Assembly (NCBI GenBank): GCA_910587065.1
Contig: CAJUMA010000008.1
Span: 1-47,244 of the forward strand
Reading direction: 5' to 3'
Origin: an uncultured Bacilli bacterium
GTDB taxonomy: Bacteria > Bacillota_I > Bacilli_A > RF39 > UBA660
DNA: 47,244 bases
The notes under the pieces are model-generated. The model saw only the letters and a list, made by a program, of their open reading frames with translations, was not told the origin of the DNA and made no database searches. How positions within the stretch are numbered: position 1 is the first letter of the stretch; every line of letters starts with the position of its first letter. The position numbers and the translations under genes were made by a program. Below are positions 7,959 through 16,314 of this stretch, in pieces.

Positions 7959-8498
7959 CTACTTTCTAAATGGCATTCCGAAGCCTTTTAGTAATTCTAA
8001 TGCTTCTTCATTAGTTTTTGCTGTTGTAACAAAAACAATGTCCATTCCTCTTATTTTTAATACATTATCATAATCTATTTCTGGGAATATAAGTTGTTCC
8101 TTAATTCCTAATGTATAGTTTCCAAAACCATCAAAGGCTTTAGAACTAATTCCTCTAAAGTCACGAACACGAGGTAATGCAACACGGATTAATTTTTCCA
8201 TGAAATTATACATATTTTCTCCTCTTAGAGTAACCTTAGTACCAATGCTTTGTCCTTCTCTTAATTTGAAACCAGCAATTGATTTTTTAGCCTTTGTTAT
8301 AATAGGCTTTTGACCTGTGATAGTTTCAAGGTCAGCAGCAGCTGCTTCAATGAATTTAGAATCATGAGAAGCTTCACCAACACCAATATTAACAACTATT
8401 TTTTCTAGTTTTGGAACTTCCATAACTGAAGAATAATTGAATTTAGTCATTAAATTTCCTTTAATTTCACTCTCATATTTTTCTTTTAAACTACCCAT
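7959..8498 (-). CDS. rplE: 50S ribosomal protein L5
   Basis: A 179-residue 5S rRNA-binding protein of the central protuberance, forming a bridge to S13. It begins MGSLKEKYESEIKGNLMTKF, and has KIVVNIGVGEAS and RVRDFRGISSKAFDG-type blocks. Its ATG overlaps the rplX stop by one base (TAATG), an arrangement that favours coupled translation. Confidence 0.97.
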   Translation of the reverse strand: MGSLKEKYESEIKGNLMTKFNYSSVMEVPKLEKIVVNIGVGEASHDSKFIEAAAADLETITGQKPIITKAKKSIAGFKLREGQSIGTKVTLRGENMYNFMEKLIRVALPRVRDFRGISSKAFDGFGNYTLGIKEQLIFPEIDYDNVLKIRGMDIVFVTTAKTNEEALELLKGFGMPFRK

Positions 8499-8776
8499 TA
8501 TTTATCACCTGCTTCTTTTTTTGGTTTTGTTTCTTTCTTTGTGGTTTTAGCCGATTCACTTTTGATAACAGAAACATTTGAAACATGGATTGGTGCTTCA
8601 ACTGAAACAATTCCACCAGTTTCATTCATTGCATTGGGCTTCATGTGTTTTTTTACAATATTAATACCACTTACAACAACTTTATCTTTTTTTCTTAATG
8701 TTGATGTAACTGTACCTTCTTTGCCTTTATCTTTTCCAGCAAGAATTTTAACTTTATCTCCAACTTTTACTTTCAT
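8498..8776 (-). CDS. rplX: 50S ribosomal protein L24
   Basis: A KOW-domain protein of 92 residues that initiates 50S assembly. The KOW motif is in VGDKVKILAGKDKGKEGTV, followed by GINIVKKHMKP. The last 20 residues are Lys/Glu/Thr-rich (ESAKTTKKETKPKKE), a lineage-specific tail in place of the usual C-terminus. AGGAGGATAAC precedes the ATG. Confidence 0.96.
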   Translation of the reverse strand: MKVKVGDKVKILAGKDKGKEGTVTSTLRKKDKVVVSGINIVKKHMKPNAMNETGGIVSVEAPIHVSNVSVIKSESAKTTKKETKPKKEAGDK

Positions 8777-8785
8777 GTTATCCTC

Positions 8786-9154
8786 CTATAATACTTCTGG
8801 TGCTAAAGATACAATCTTCATAAAATCTTTTTCACGAAGTTCTCTAGCAACTGGTCCAAGAACACGAGTTCCTACTGGGCTCTTATCATCTTTAATTAAT
8901 ACAGCTGCATTTTCATTAAATTTGATATATGATCCATCAGCTCTTCTTACGCCTTGTACAGTTCTTACTATTACGGCTTTAACTACTTTACCCTTTTTTA
9001 CATTTGAATTAGGTATAGCTTTTTTTACTGTAGCGATTACAACATCACCAACATTTGCATATTTTCTTCCGCTTCCACCTAATACATTAATTACTAATAA
9101 TTCACGAGCGCCAGAGTTATCAGCAACTTTTAATCTAGTTTCTTGTTGTATCAT
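8786..9154 (-). CDS. rplN: 50S ribosomal protein L14
   Basis: L14, 122 residues, exactly the family length when started at the ATG at 9154 (MIQQETRLKVADNSGARE). AGGAGGGTTATT lies just upstream. The open frame extends ten codons further, but without a suitable site. It forms part of the intersubunit interface. The C-terminal REKDFMKIVSLAPEVL is canonical. Confidence 0.97.
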   Translation of the reverse strand: MIQQETRLKVADNSGARELLVINVLGGSGRKYANVGDVVIATVKKAIPNSNVKKGKVVKAVIVRTVQGVRRADGSYIKFNENAAVLIKDDKSPVGTRVLGPVARELREKDFMKIVSLAPEVL

Positions 9155-9164
9155 AATAACCCTC

Positions 9165-9425
9165 CTATGCTTCAACAGATTCAACTAATACTTCAACAAG
9201 TTCATATCTCTTTGTCTTAGATAATGGACGAGTAGATAATAGTCTTACTGTGTCTCCTACTTTTGCAATATTTTTTTCGTCGTGAGCAGCATATTTCTTT
9301 GAGCTCTTAACTCTCTTATTATAAAGAGGATGTTTTCTATAAGTTTCAACTAAAACTGTAATAGTTTTATCATTAGTTGCACTTACAACTTTACCAATTA
9401 ATTCAGATCTTTTAGTTTCACTCAT
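9165..9425 (-). CDS. rpsQ: 30S ribosomal protein S17
   Basis: An 86-residue OB-fold protein that binds 16S rRNA. The blocks GKVVSATNDKTITVLVE, HPLYNKRVKSSKKYAAHDE and STRPLSKTKRYELVEVLVE are diagnostic. The start overlaps the last base of the rpmC stop (TAATG). GAAGGAGG lies upstream. Confidence 0.97.
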   Translation of the reverse strand: MSETKRSELIGKVVSATNDKTITVLVETYRKHPLYNKRVKSSKKYAAHDEKNIAKVGDTVRLLSTRPLSKTKRYELVEVLVESVEA

Positions 9426-9628
9426 TATTTATTTCCTCCTTCACTTTCCATTTCTGTTAAAATAGTTTTCATTCTAGCGATTGTCTTTTTTATTTCTTTG
9501 ATTTTATGTGGATGTTCTAAAGCTGCAGTTGCTTTTTGCATTCTTAAATCAAATAATTCGTCTTGTAGTTCGGCTATTTTCTTAACAATGTCTTCTCTAG
9601 ACATTTTTCTAATTTCACTAGTCTTCAT
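9425..9628 (-). CDS. rpmC: 50S ribosomal protein L29
   Basis: A 67-residue helical-hairpin protein near the tunnel exit, where trigger factor and SRP dock. I chose the ATG at 9628 (MKTSEIRKMSREDI), which matches the family start and length. A TTG ten codons upstream lacks a good site. It overlaps the rplP stop region by 11 nt and rpsQ by one base. Confidence 0.95.
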   Translation of the reverse strand: MKTSEIRKMSREDIVKKIAELQDELFDLRMQKATAALEHPHKIKEIKKTIARMKTILTEMESEGGNK

Positions 9629-10049
9629 CCACTTCACCGCTTTCTTCTTTTTTAACAAATTTGCATTTTACACTTAATTTATGAGAAGCAAGTCTTAAAG
9701 CTTCACGAGCAATCTCTTCCGATACTCCAGCAACTTCAAACATTACTTTGCCTTCTTTAACAACTGCTGCCCATTCTTTAACGTTACCTTTTCCTGTACC
9801 TTGACGAGTTTCTAAAGGTTTCATTGTTCTAGCTAAGTGTGGAAAAATATTAATCCAAACTTGTCCGCCACGTTTCATGTAACGTGTCATAGCGATACGT
9901 GCTGCTTCAATTTGTCTTGCAGTTATGTATCCACCTTCTTTAGCTTGTAATCCATATTCACCGAATTGAACAGTTTTGTTTCCTCTTGCATGTCCTTCGT
10001 ATGAAATTCTATGAGGTTTACGATATTTAGTTCTTTTTGGCATTAACAT
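9618..10049 (-). CDS. rplP: 50S ribosomal protein L16
   Basis: L16, required for A-site tRNA accommodation. The start is fixed by spacing: GGAGG is 8 nt before the ATG at 10049 (MLMPKRTKYRKPHR) but only about 2 nt before the ATG at 10055. The chosen start gives 143 residues. RGGQVWINIFPHL and RMGTG-like RQGTGKGNV are present, and the tail EESGEVDED is acidic. It overlaps rpsC by 23 nt. Confidence 0.96.
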   Translation of the reverse strand: MLMPKRTKYRKPHRISYEGHARGNKTVQFGEYGLQAKEGGYITARQIEAARIAMTRYMKRGGQVWINIFPHLARTMKPLETRQGTGKGNVKEWAAVVKEGKVMFEVAGVSEEIAREALRLASHKLSVKCKFVKKEESGEVDED

Positions 10050-10710
10050 CGTCATTACCTCCTTTTTTATCGGCTGCTTTTTTCTTTAAAATCTCACCTT
10101 TATAAATCCAAACTTTAACACCAATTTTACCATATGTTGTACTAGCTTCAGCTACAGCATAATCAACATCGGCTCTAATAGTTTGTAGTGGAACAGTTCC
10201 TTTAGTATATCCTTCAGTTCTTGCCATTTCAGCTCCGCCTAAACGACCAGATACTGCAGTTTTAATACCAAGAGCTCCAGCTTTCAATGTATCGTTAATA
10301 GCTTTCTTTTGGATTGTTCTGAAGTTTCCTCTATTTTCAATTTGTTTAGCAATTGATTGAGCAACCAATTCAGCATTTAATGCTGGATTTTTTACTTCAT
10401 TAATTGTAATGAAAACTTCTTCTCCACATACACGTTTAATGTTTGCTCTTAATTTTTCGATGTCTTCTCCACCTCTACCGATGATAACACCAGGTTTGGC
10501 AGTAGATATCTTAACATCTATTCTATTTTTCTTTCTGTCAATTAGAATTTCAGCTACAGCTGCATCTTTAAGTTCTTTTGTTAAATATTCACGAATTTTA
10601 ATATCGTTGTTTAATGAATTAACATAATCTTGTCCTTCAGCATACCAGCTTGATTGCCAATCTTTATTGACTCCAAGTCTTAATCCTCTAGGATCTACTT
10701 TTTGTCCCAT
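10027..10710 (-). CDS. rpsC: 30S ribosomal protein S3
   Basis: S3, 227 residues, at the mRNA entry channel with helicase-like function. The N-terminal type II KH domain has GRGGEDIEKL as its GxxG loop, and the C-terminal domain has GRLGGAEMARTEGY. GQKVDPRGLRLGV is the standard start. AAGGAGGCTT lies upstream. The 3' end overlaps rplP. Confidence 0.97.
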   Translation of the reverse strand: MGQKVDPRGLRLGVNKDWQSSWYAEGQDYVNSLNNDIKIREYLTKELKDAAVAEILIDRKKNRIDVKISTAKPGVIIGRGGEDIEKLRANIKRVCGEEVFITINEVKNPALNAELVAQSIAKQIENRGNFRTIQKKAINDTLKAGALGIKTAVSGRLGGAEMARTEGYTKGTVPLQTIRADVDYAVAEASTTYGKIGVKVWIYKGEILKKKAADKKGGNDDVNAKKN

Positions 10711-10712
10711 AA

Positions 10713-11054
10713 TTAAGCCTCCTTACCATCACTAACTTTTACAGTTATGTGACTTGTTCTTTTATCTCTTCTATCAACCTTTGTTCTAGAACCAATTTTT
10801 ACTCTTTTGTAAACAGGTCCTGGGTTAACGAAGCATTCAGATATTACTAAATCTTCTACTTTAGCTCCAAAGTTATTAGTAGCATTAGCCATTGCAGATT
10901 CTAATACTTTTAGGATTAATCTAGATGATTTAGTATTAGTATTTTTTAAAATTCCAATAGCAGTAGTAGCTTTTTTGCCTCTAACTAAATCCATAGTCAT
11001 ACGACATTTACGTGGAGCTACCATTGCGCTTTTATGTATTGCGAATGTTTCCAT
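10713..11054 (-). CDS. rplV: 50S ribosomal protein L22
   Basis: A 113-residue protein lining the exit tunnel with its beta-hairpin, the macrolide-sensing region. The signature KVEDLVISECFVNPGPVYKR-type segment and GSRTKVDRRDKRTSHITV near the hairpin are clear. GTAGGAGGG lies upstream of the ATG. The stop is 2 nt before rpsC. Confidence 0.97.
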   Translation of the reverse strand: METFAIHKSAMVAPRKCRMTMDLVRGKKATTAIGILKNTNTKSSRLILKVLESAMANATNNFGAKVEDLVISECFVNPGPVYKRVKIGSRTKVDRRDKRTSHITVKVSDGKEA

Positions 11055-11066
11055 CTAAAATCCCTC

Positions 11067-11330
11067 CTACTTTTGTCCTGCATGTCCGCCAGCTTTACGA
11101 GTTAAAGCGAATTCTCCTAATTTGTGTCCAACCATATCTTCAGTAATATAAACTGGAATAAAATCTTTTCCATTATGTACTGCAATAGTATGACCAACAA
11201 AATCAGGGAAGATTGTTGAACGACGTGACCATGTCTTAACAACTTCTTTTTTATTTGATTCATTCAATTTTACAATTTTATTCATTAGGCTTTTATCAAC
11301 GAAAGGCCCTTTTTTTAAACTTCTTGCCAT
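11067..11330 (-). CDS. rpsS: 30S ribosomal protein S19
   Basis: An 87-residue head protein that forms a complex with S13. MARSLKKGPFVDKSLMNK, the KTWSRRSTIFPDFVG block and GHKLGEFALTRK are diagnostic. An ATAGGTGA site overlaps the end region of rplB. Confidence 0.97.
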   Translation of the reverse strand: MARSLKKGPFVDKSLMNKIVKLNESNKKEVVKTWSRRSTIFPDFVGHTIAVHNGKDFIPVYITEDMVGHKLGEFALTRKAGGHAGQK

Positions 11331-11338
11331 AAAATCAC

Positions 11339-12166
11339 CTATTTCTTCTTACTAACAATTAACTTGTCAGAAGCTTTCTTTCCTTTACGAGTTTTATATC
11401 CAAGAGCTGGTTTACCCCATGGAGTCATTGGAGCTTTGCGTCCAATTGGTGTTCTACCTTCGCCACCACCATGTGGATGGTCGTTAGGGTTCATAACAGA
11501 ACCTCTGTTTGTAGGACGAATTCCCATGTGACGTGAACGTCCAGCTTTTCCAATATTTACAAGTTCGTAATCTTCATTACCAACAACACCAACTGTTGCC
11601 ATACAAGTTCCAAGAATCTTTCTTGTTTCGCCTGATTGTAAACGAACGATTACATATTTACCATCTCTACCTAAGATTTGAGCACTTTGTCCAGCAGAAC
11701 GTGCGATTTCGCCGCCCTTGCCAGGTTTTAATTCAATGTTATGAACTAGAGTACCAACAGGAATATTTTGTAGTTGCATTGCATTACCAACTTTAATATC
11801 TACAACCTCTCCTGCTTCTATAATAGTTCCAACTTTCAAATCTTTAGGAGCTAGAATATATCTTTTCTCACCATCTAAATAATGAATTAAAGCGATATTA
11901 GCATTACGATTTGGATCATATTCGATACTCGCAACTTTACCAGTTACGCCAAATTTATTTCTTTTAAAATCGATTAAACGATATTTTCTTTTTGCACCAC
12001 CACCAATGTGTTGTACAGTCATTCTACCTTGATTATTACGTCCGCCTGTTTTGTTTCCTTTTCTTAAAAGACTTTTTTCAGGTGTTGTTCTAGTAATTTC
12101 TTCATTTGTTAGAGTAGACATTCCTCTACGACCATTAGTCGTTGGCTTATATTTTTTTATCCCCAT
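11339..12166 (-). CDS. rplB: 50S ribosomal protein L2
   Basis: L2, 275 residues, needed for subunit association and peptidyl transferase function. The conserved C-terminal GVVMNPNDHPHGGGEGR-type block is present as RGSVMNPNDHPHGGGEG, including the essential His. The N-terminal OB fold and SH3-like domain are in normal order. AGGAGGTATTAC precedes the start. Confidence 0.98.
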   Translation of the reverse strand: MGIKKYKPTTNGRRGMSTLTNEEITRTTPEKSLLRKGNKTGGRNNQGRMTVQHIGGGAKRKYRLIDFKRNKFGVTGKVASIEYDPNRNANIALIHYLDGEKRYILAPKDLKVGTIIEAGEVVDIKVGNAMQLQNIPVGTLVHNIELKPGKGGEIARSAGQSAQILGRDGKYVIVRLQSGETRKILGTCMATVGVVGNEDYELVNIGKAGRSRHMGIRPTNRGSVMNPNDHPHGGGEGRTPIGRKAPMTPWGKPALGYKTRKGKKASDKLIVSKKK

Positions 12167-12181
12167 AAGTAATACCTCCTA

Positions 12182-12451
12182 CTATATTTCTATAGCATTA
12201 CCGTCAGCTAAAGTAACGATTGCTTTCTTATAAGTTTTTGTCTTTCCTGTATATCTTCCAACTCTTTTGTCTTTAGCTTTTGTATTAAGAGTTCTAATAT
12301 CTGTTACAGTTACGTTGAATGCGCTTTCAATAGCTTCTTTTATTTGATGTTTATTTGCATCTTTTTTTACTTTGAAAACATATGTTTTACCTTCTGCATT
12401 AATGTTTGCAGCTTTTTCAGTAATTACTGGAGCAATTATAATATCTTTCAT
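12182..12451 (-). CDS. rplW: 50S ribosomal protein L23
   Basis: An 89-residue tunnel-exit protein, docking site for trigger factor and SRP. IIIAPVITEKAANI, YVFKVKKDANKHQIKEAIE and the GRYTGKTKTYKKAIVTL C-terminus are typical. The ATG overlaps the rplD stop (TAATG), and AGAGGAGG lies just upstream. Confidence 0.97.
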   Translation of the reverse strand: MKDIIIAPVITEKAANINAEGKTYVFKVKKDANKHQIKEAIESAFNVTVTDIRTLNTKAKDKRVGRYTGKTKTYKKAIVTLADGNAIEI

Positions 12452-13074
12452 TATTTAAGCGCCTCCTCTATATATTTAACAGTATCTTCATCGCAAACAA
12501 GAATGTCTGCATTTACAATATCGTAAACATTTAATTCATCAACCATAATAACTGCTATTGTGCCTAAGTTTCTAGTTGCCAAATATAATTTTTCAGCATC
12601 ATGCGAAGAAACAAATAGCACTTTTCCTTCTAACTTTAATGTTTCAAGTAACTTTATAGCATCTTTTGTTTTAACGCTAGGAAGTTCTAATGTATCAACA
12701 ACGATAAGTTTACTTTCAGCAAGTTTTTCCGATAAAGCAGTTTTTAATGCTAGTCTTCTTTCTTTTTTATTTATTTTGAACGAGTAATCTCTCGGTGTTG
12801 GGCCGAATACTACTCCACCACCTCTATAGTGAGGAGCACGAATAGTTCCTTGTCTTGCATTACCAGTTCCTTTTTGTCTGTATGGTTTTCTTCCTCCACC
12901 AGATACTTCAGAACGGTCTTTAGTAGAAGCAGTTCCTTGTCTTAAAGAATTCATTTGTAAACGAATTGCTTTCTTTAAAACAATGTCATCACCTTCTATT
13001 TTAAATATTTCATCATTAATATCTATATCTTTTACTTTTGATCCTTTTAAATCAATAACATTTACTTTTGTCAT
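12451..13074 (-). CDS. rplD: 50S ribosomal protein L4
   Basis: A 207-residue protein whose extended loop (RQGTASTKDRSEVSGGGRKP and the following RQKGTGNARQGTIRAPH) reaches the exit tunnel. In E. coli it represses its own operon by binding the S10 leader. That role here is only possible, given the structured leader upstream of rpsJ. TTAGGAGATT precedes the ATG. Confidence 0.97.
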   Translation of the reverse strand: MTKVNVIDLKGSKVKDIDINDEIFKIEGDDIVLKKAIRLQMNSLRQGTASTKDRSEVSGGGRKPYRQKGTGNARQGTIRAPHYRGGGVVFGPTPRDYSFKINKKERRLALKTALSEKLAESKLIVVDTLELPSVKTKDAIKLLETLKLEGKVLFVSSHDAEKLYLATRNLGTIAVIMVDELNVYDIVNADILVCDEDTVKYIEEALK

Positions 13075-13102
13075 AAATTAATCTCCTAATCTAACTGTGG
13101 TC

Positions 13103-13960
13103 TTAAGCCTCAGTAGTTTCCTCGACTTCTAGGGCAGAAGCAGTATCTGATTCTTCAGTCTCAGTTGGTTCTTCTACATTCTCAGTAGTTGTTTCTTCCG
13201 CAGTAGTTTCTTCCGCAGTAGTTTCTACTGATTCTTCAACAGGAGTTACTTCTGTTGCTACAGTTTCTTCAACTATTTCATCCACAACTGTTTCTGATTC
13301 ATTAATGATGATTTCTTTTGGATCAACTTTTCCACCCTTAACAGAGTTTCTAATTAAAACAAGTGATCCTTTTGGCCCTGGAACATTTCCACTTACTAAT
13401 ATGTAATTATCCTTAACACATACTTCAATTATTTCTAGGTTTTGAATAGTAACTGTCTCTGAACCCATATGTCCAGCTAATTTTTTACCTTTCAAAACAC
13501 GCATTGGTCTCATTGTTCCCATAGATCCTGGTCTTCTATGATATCTAGATCCATGAGTTTCTGGTCCACGAGATTGTCCATGACGTTTAATAACACCTTG
13601 AAAACCTTTCCCTTTTGAAGTACCAGTTACATCTACTTTTTCACCAACTTCGAAGATGTCTGCTGCTATAGTACTTCCTAGAGTATAATCTTCAGTAGAC
13701 TCAACTCTAATTTCTTTTAAGAAGCGCTTAGGAGCAACACCTGCTTTTTTTGCATGGCCAATTTCGGCTTTTGTTGCATTTTTTTCTTTCTTGCCGCCTG
13801 TTGCAATTTGAATTGCTGTATAACCGTCATTTTCTTTTGTTTTGATTTGAGTGATTACATTTGGTTCAACTTCTACAACAGTAACAGGAATAACTTTTCC
13901 ATCTTTCGTAAATTTTTCGGTCATCCCGATTTTAAGACCTAAGATTCCTTTCTTTTCCAT
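13103..13960 (-). CDS. rplC: 50S ribosomal protein L3 with acidic C-terminal extension
   Basis: The first ~205 residues are ordinary L3: GILGLKIGMTEKF, the GTSKGKGFQGVIKRHG block and HRRPGSMG, which reach the peptidyl transferase centre. The protein has 285 residues against a family norm near 210. The last ~75 are almost entirely Glu, Thr, Val and Ser with no Lys or Arg, and include imperfect tandem repeats encoded by a 15-bp DNA repeat at 13201-13230. Such an acidic tail on an rRNA-binding protein is unusual; its role is unknown. A GGAGGAAAGAT site supports the start. Confidence 0.95.
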   Translation of the reverse strand: MEKKGILGLKIGMTEKFTKDGKVIPVTVVEVEPNVITQIKTKENDGYTAIQIATGGKKEKNATKAEIGHAKKAGVAPKRFLKEIRVESTEDYTLGSTIAADIFEVGEKVDVTGTSKGKGFQGVIKRHGQSRGPETHGSRYHRRPGSMGTMRPMRVLKGKKLAGHMGSETVTIQNLEIIEVCVKDNYILVSGNVPGPKGSLVLIRNSVKGGKVDPKEIIINESETVVDEIVEETVATEVTPVEESVETTAEETTAEETTTENVEEPTETEESDTASALEVEETTEA

Positions 13961-13981
13961 ATCTTTCCTCCATATTATTTA

Positions 13982-14287
13982 TTAGATAGTTTTAATATTG
14001 ATTTCAACACCACTTGGAATATCTAAGTGAGTTAACGCATCCATAGTTTCCTTACTAGGATTTTTGATGTCGATTAAACGTTTATGTGTACGCATCTCGA
14101 ATTGTTCACGAGAATCTTTGTATTTGTGAACAGCTTTTAAAACTGTAATCTTTTGAATTTCAGTAGGTAATGGAACAGGTCCAGATACTTCCCCACCAGT
14201 ACGTTTTACAGTTTCGATTATTCTTGCTACCGCAGTATCAAGAACTCGGTGATCATAAGCTTTTAATCTTATTCTAACTTTTGACAT
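13982..14287 (-). CDS. rpsJ: 30S ribosomal protein S10
   Basis: A 101-residue S10 (NusE), which also joins the NusB antitermination complex. RIRLKAYDHRVLDTA, the GPVPLPTEI loop and the EMRTHKRLIDI segment are canonical. It is the first gene of the superoperon, with GAAGGGAGG upstream and a structured leader of about 130 nt. Confidence 0.98.
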   Translation of the reverse strand: MSKVRIRLKAYDHRVLDTAVARIIETVKRTGGEVSGPVPLPTEIQKITVLKAVHKYKDSREQFEMRTHKRLIDIKNPSKETMDALTHLDIPSGVEINIKTI

Positions 14288-14417
14288 TTACATGTCCTCC
14301 CTTCGTCTATATCTTGTATAAACATAGCTCCGTAACAAATTAACCTGATTTTCACCAGTTCTTATGCAACTCTTCCTAGTGTATCAGCAACCTTGCACAT
14401 CTCAGCCAGTTAAACTA
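14288..14417 (-). promoter_or_regulatory. Structured 5' leader of the S10 operon
   Basis: About 130 nt lie between the predicted transcription start and the rpsJ ATG, long for this compact genome. In the minus-strand RNA, TGCAA (14397-14393) can pair with TTGCA (14369-14365). Next comes a hairpin with a GAAA loop, AACTGGT/ATCAGGTT (14360-14342). Hairpins of this kind suggest autoregulation, for example by L4 as in gamma-proteobacteria, or attenuation. I do not recognise a named Rfam family. Confidence 0.45.
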
Positions 14418-14423
14418 TCAATG

Positions 14424-14452
14424 ATTATACATTAGATTATATGGAATTGCAA
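14424..14452 (-). promoter_or_regulatory. Promoter of the S10-spc-alpha superoperon
   Basis: The -35 TTGCAA (14452-14447), a 17-nt spacer and the -10 TATAAT (14429-14424) form a near-consensus sigma-A promoter. It is the only strong one I see driving the 29-gene operon. Confidence 0.8.
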
Positions 14453-14547
14453 GCATTTTCTTTCATATTTTACGATTTTTTTTTCTGACAAGGAAAAATC
14501 AATTTTTTGTAAATTAATTTTTCGCCATTTTTTTAATAATAAATGTA

Positions 14548-14556
14548 TGATATAAT
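14548..14556 (+). promoter_or_regulatory. Extended -10 promoter of the glycosyltransferase gene
   Basis: TGA-TATAAT at 14548-14556 is an extended -10. The -35 region is only a T-tract. The start codon follows 18 nt later with AGGTGA as the ribosome-binding site, so the leader is very short. Confidence 0.6.
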
Positions 14557-14574
14557 GTGTTCAGGTGAAGCGAG

Positions 14575-15513
14575 ATGAAATTAAACGTAATTATTCCTTT
14601 ATATAACGAGGAAGGAAATTTAGAAGATTTGTATGATTCTTTAACAACTTCTCTTAAGGACATAAAATACTACTTGACATTTGTCGACGATGGTTCTACC
14701 GACAAATCCTTTAGCATTTTAAGGAAGATATACACAAAAAATAAAAACACTGTTAAAGTTATAAGCTTCTCTCGAAACTTCGGTAAAGAAGCTGCCATGC
14801 TTGCTGGTTTAAAAAATTCTAAAGCAAAATACACTTGTATTATAGATGCTGACTTACAGCAAGATCCAAAGTATATTATAGATATGGTTAAATTTTTAGA
14901 TGAAAATTTAGAATTTGATGAAGTCGCTATGGTAAATGATTACGCAAAAGAAAAAGAATCACAAAAATTTCTAAAAAAAACATTTTATAAAATCATGGAA
15001 AAGTCTACTGGCCAACATGTAAAATCAGGAGCAAGTGATTTTAGACTTATGCGCTCGGATGTAGTCGATGCTTTAATTAGCATACAAGAAGTTAATAGAT
15101 TTTCTAAGGGTTTATTTTCATGGGTCGGTTTTAATACCTATTATATGGAATATTCTGCCAATGAACGTCATTCAGGGGAATCTAAATTTAATTTAAAAAA
15201 ACAACTTAATTACGCTAAAGAAGGAATTATCAGTTTTTCAACTAAACCATTAAAGATTGCAACGGTTCTAGGAACATTTATTTCTATGATTTCTTTTATT
15301 TACTTTTTAGTTGTGTTATTTGAAACTTTAATATTTGGAAAAGATATCCCAGGATATGCCTCTTTAATGTGTGTGGTATTACTCCTAGGTGGTATACAAT
15401 TAATTGTTTTGGGTATCATTGGTGAGTATATCGCCAATACATATTTGGAAGTTAAGAAAAGACCTATTTATATTACAAAAGAAAAACTTGGATTTGATGA
15501 TAATATTCTATAG
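14575..15513 (+). CDS. Polyprenyl-phosphate glycosyltransferase (GtrB/DPM1-like, GT2)
   Basis: A GT-A family 2 enzyme of 312 residues that most likely moves a sugar from a nucleotide donor to a polyprenyl phosphate carrier at the inner membrane face. The N-terminal domain shows VIIPLYNEEGN, the FVDDGSTD nucleotide-binding motif, SFSRNFGKEAAMLAG and the metal-binding DADLQQDP. Two membrane helices occupy about 230-290, then a basic tail, as in GtrB, YfdH and CsbB. It is a single-gene unit on the plus strand, divergent from the ribosomal operon. The sugar and final acceptor cannot be deduced. Confidence 0.88.
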   Translation: MKLNVIIPLYNEEGNLEDLYDSLTTSLKDIKYYLTFVDDGSTDKSFSILRKIYTKNKNTVKVISFSRNFGKEAAMLAGLKNSKAKYTCIIDADLQQDPKYIIDMVKFLDENLEFDEVAMVNDYAKEKESQKFLKKTFYKIMEKSTGQHVKSGASDFRLMRSDVVDALISIQEVNRFSKGLFSWVGFNTYYMEYSANERHSGESKFNLKKQLNYAKEGIISFSTKPLKIATVLGTFISMISFIYFLVVLFETLIFGKDIPGYASLMCVVLLLGGIQLIVLGIIGEYIANTYLEVKKRPIYITKEKLGFDDNIL

Positions 15514-15549
15514 AAAAAGCAACTTATTTATTAAAAGTTGCTTTTTCTA
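15511..15549. terminator. Bidirectional intrinsic terminator
   Basis: A 15-bp perfect inverted repeat (15511-15525 with 15535-15549) around a 9-nt loop has A-runs and T-runs on both flanks. It includes the stop codon of the glycosyltransferase and serves the convergent SDR gene too. Confidence 0.85.
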
Positions 15550-15557
15550 TGAAGTTG

Positions 15558-16295
15558 TTATCTATAACCACCATCTATTTTTATAATTTCACCATTTATA
15601 TATGAGCAATCATCACTAGCTAAATAACAAACTAGTGAAGCAACTTCCGCTGGCTCTGCAAATCTATTTAAAAATATTTTCTCGGTTTCTTCTTTTATAA
15701 CTTTAATAGGTAAATCTTGATTCATCTCAGTATTTATCCACCCTGGTGCAACAGCATTAACTAAAACATATGGAGCATACTCTAAAGCAAAATTATGTGT
15801 TAAAGAAATTATAGCAGCTTTTGAAGCATCATAATCAATACTTGTTGGAAAATAAGCATTGATTCCATTAGTTGATGTGATGTTTATTATTTTACCTTTT
15901 TTATTTGTATACATGAAACGACCAAATATTTTACTCATTAAGTAAGTTGAGGTAACATTGTTAGTTAAAATACGATTAAAGTCTTCTGTTTTCTTAAACT
16001 CAAGTTCAATATCTTCAACCAAAGCAGCATTATTGATGACGACATCAACTCGACCAAATTTTTTCTTAACGACCTCGAGAAATCTTTTTACTTCCGATTC
16101 TTCTTTGACATCCGCCATAACACCCAAAGCTTCTACATCATAATTGTCATTAATATTTTTAACAACATTTAAAAGTTCTCTTTCTTCTACAAAATCATTT
16201 ACAACGATATTATAACCTCTTCTTGCAAGAGCAGTTGCCATACTTGCCCCTAATCCTCGTCTTGCTCCTGTAATAACTGCTACTTTTCTTTCCAT
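15558..16295 (-). CDS. Short-chain dehydrogenase/reductase (FabG-like)
   Basis: A classical SDR of 245 residues. The cofactor motif TGARRGLG is at 9-16, with Arg after the Gly pattern, consistent with NADP(H). NNAAL is at 88-92, and the catalytic Ser141, Tyr155 and Lys159 are present. DGGYR at the C-terminus is also typical. It may be a 3-oxoacyl-ACP reductase homologue, but it stands alone without fab genes, so a sugar or secondary alcohol substrate is equally possible. The start has AGGAAGTGATT upstream. Confidence 0.85.
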   Translation of the reverse strand: MERKVAVITGARRGLGASMATALARRGYNIVVNDFVEERELLNVVKNINDNYDVEALGVMADVKEESEVKRFLEVVKKKFGRVDVVINNAALVEDIELEFKKTEDFNRILTNNVTSTYLMSKIFGRFMYTNKKGKIINITSTNGINAYFPTSIDYDASKAAIISLTHNFALEYAPYVLVNAVAPGWINTEMNQDLPIKVIKEETEKIFLNRFAEPAEVASLVCYLASDDCSYINGEIIKIDGGYR

Positions 16296-16314
16296 AGAAT
16301 CACTTCCTAATATA

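Noticed and set aside
8541..9188. A 215-codon open frame on the plus strand opposite rplX/rplN
   Set aside because: It lies antisense to three well-supported ribosomal genes, has no ribosome-binding site, and its protein is a Thr/Ser/Leu-rich mirror of their codons.
13183..13230. 15-bp repeat in rplC as a contingency locus
   Set aside because: The unit is a multiple of three with only about two copies and lies in an essential gene, so it would change tail length and not switch expression.
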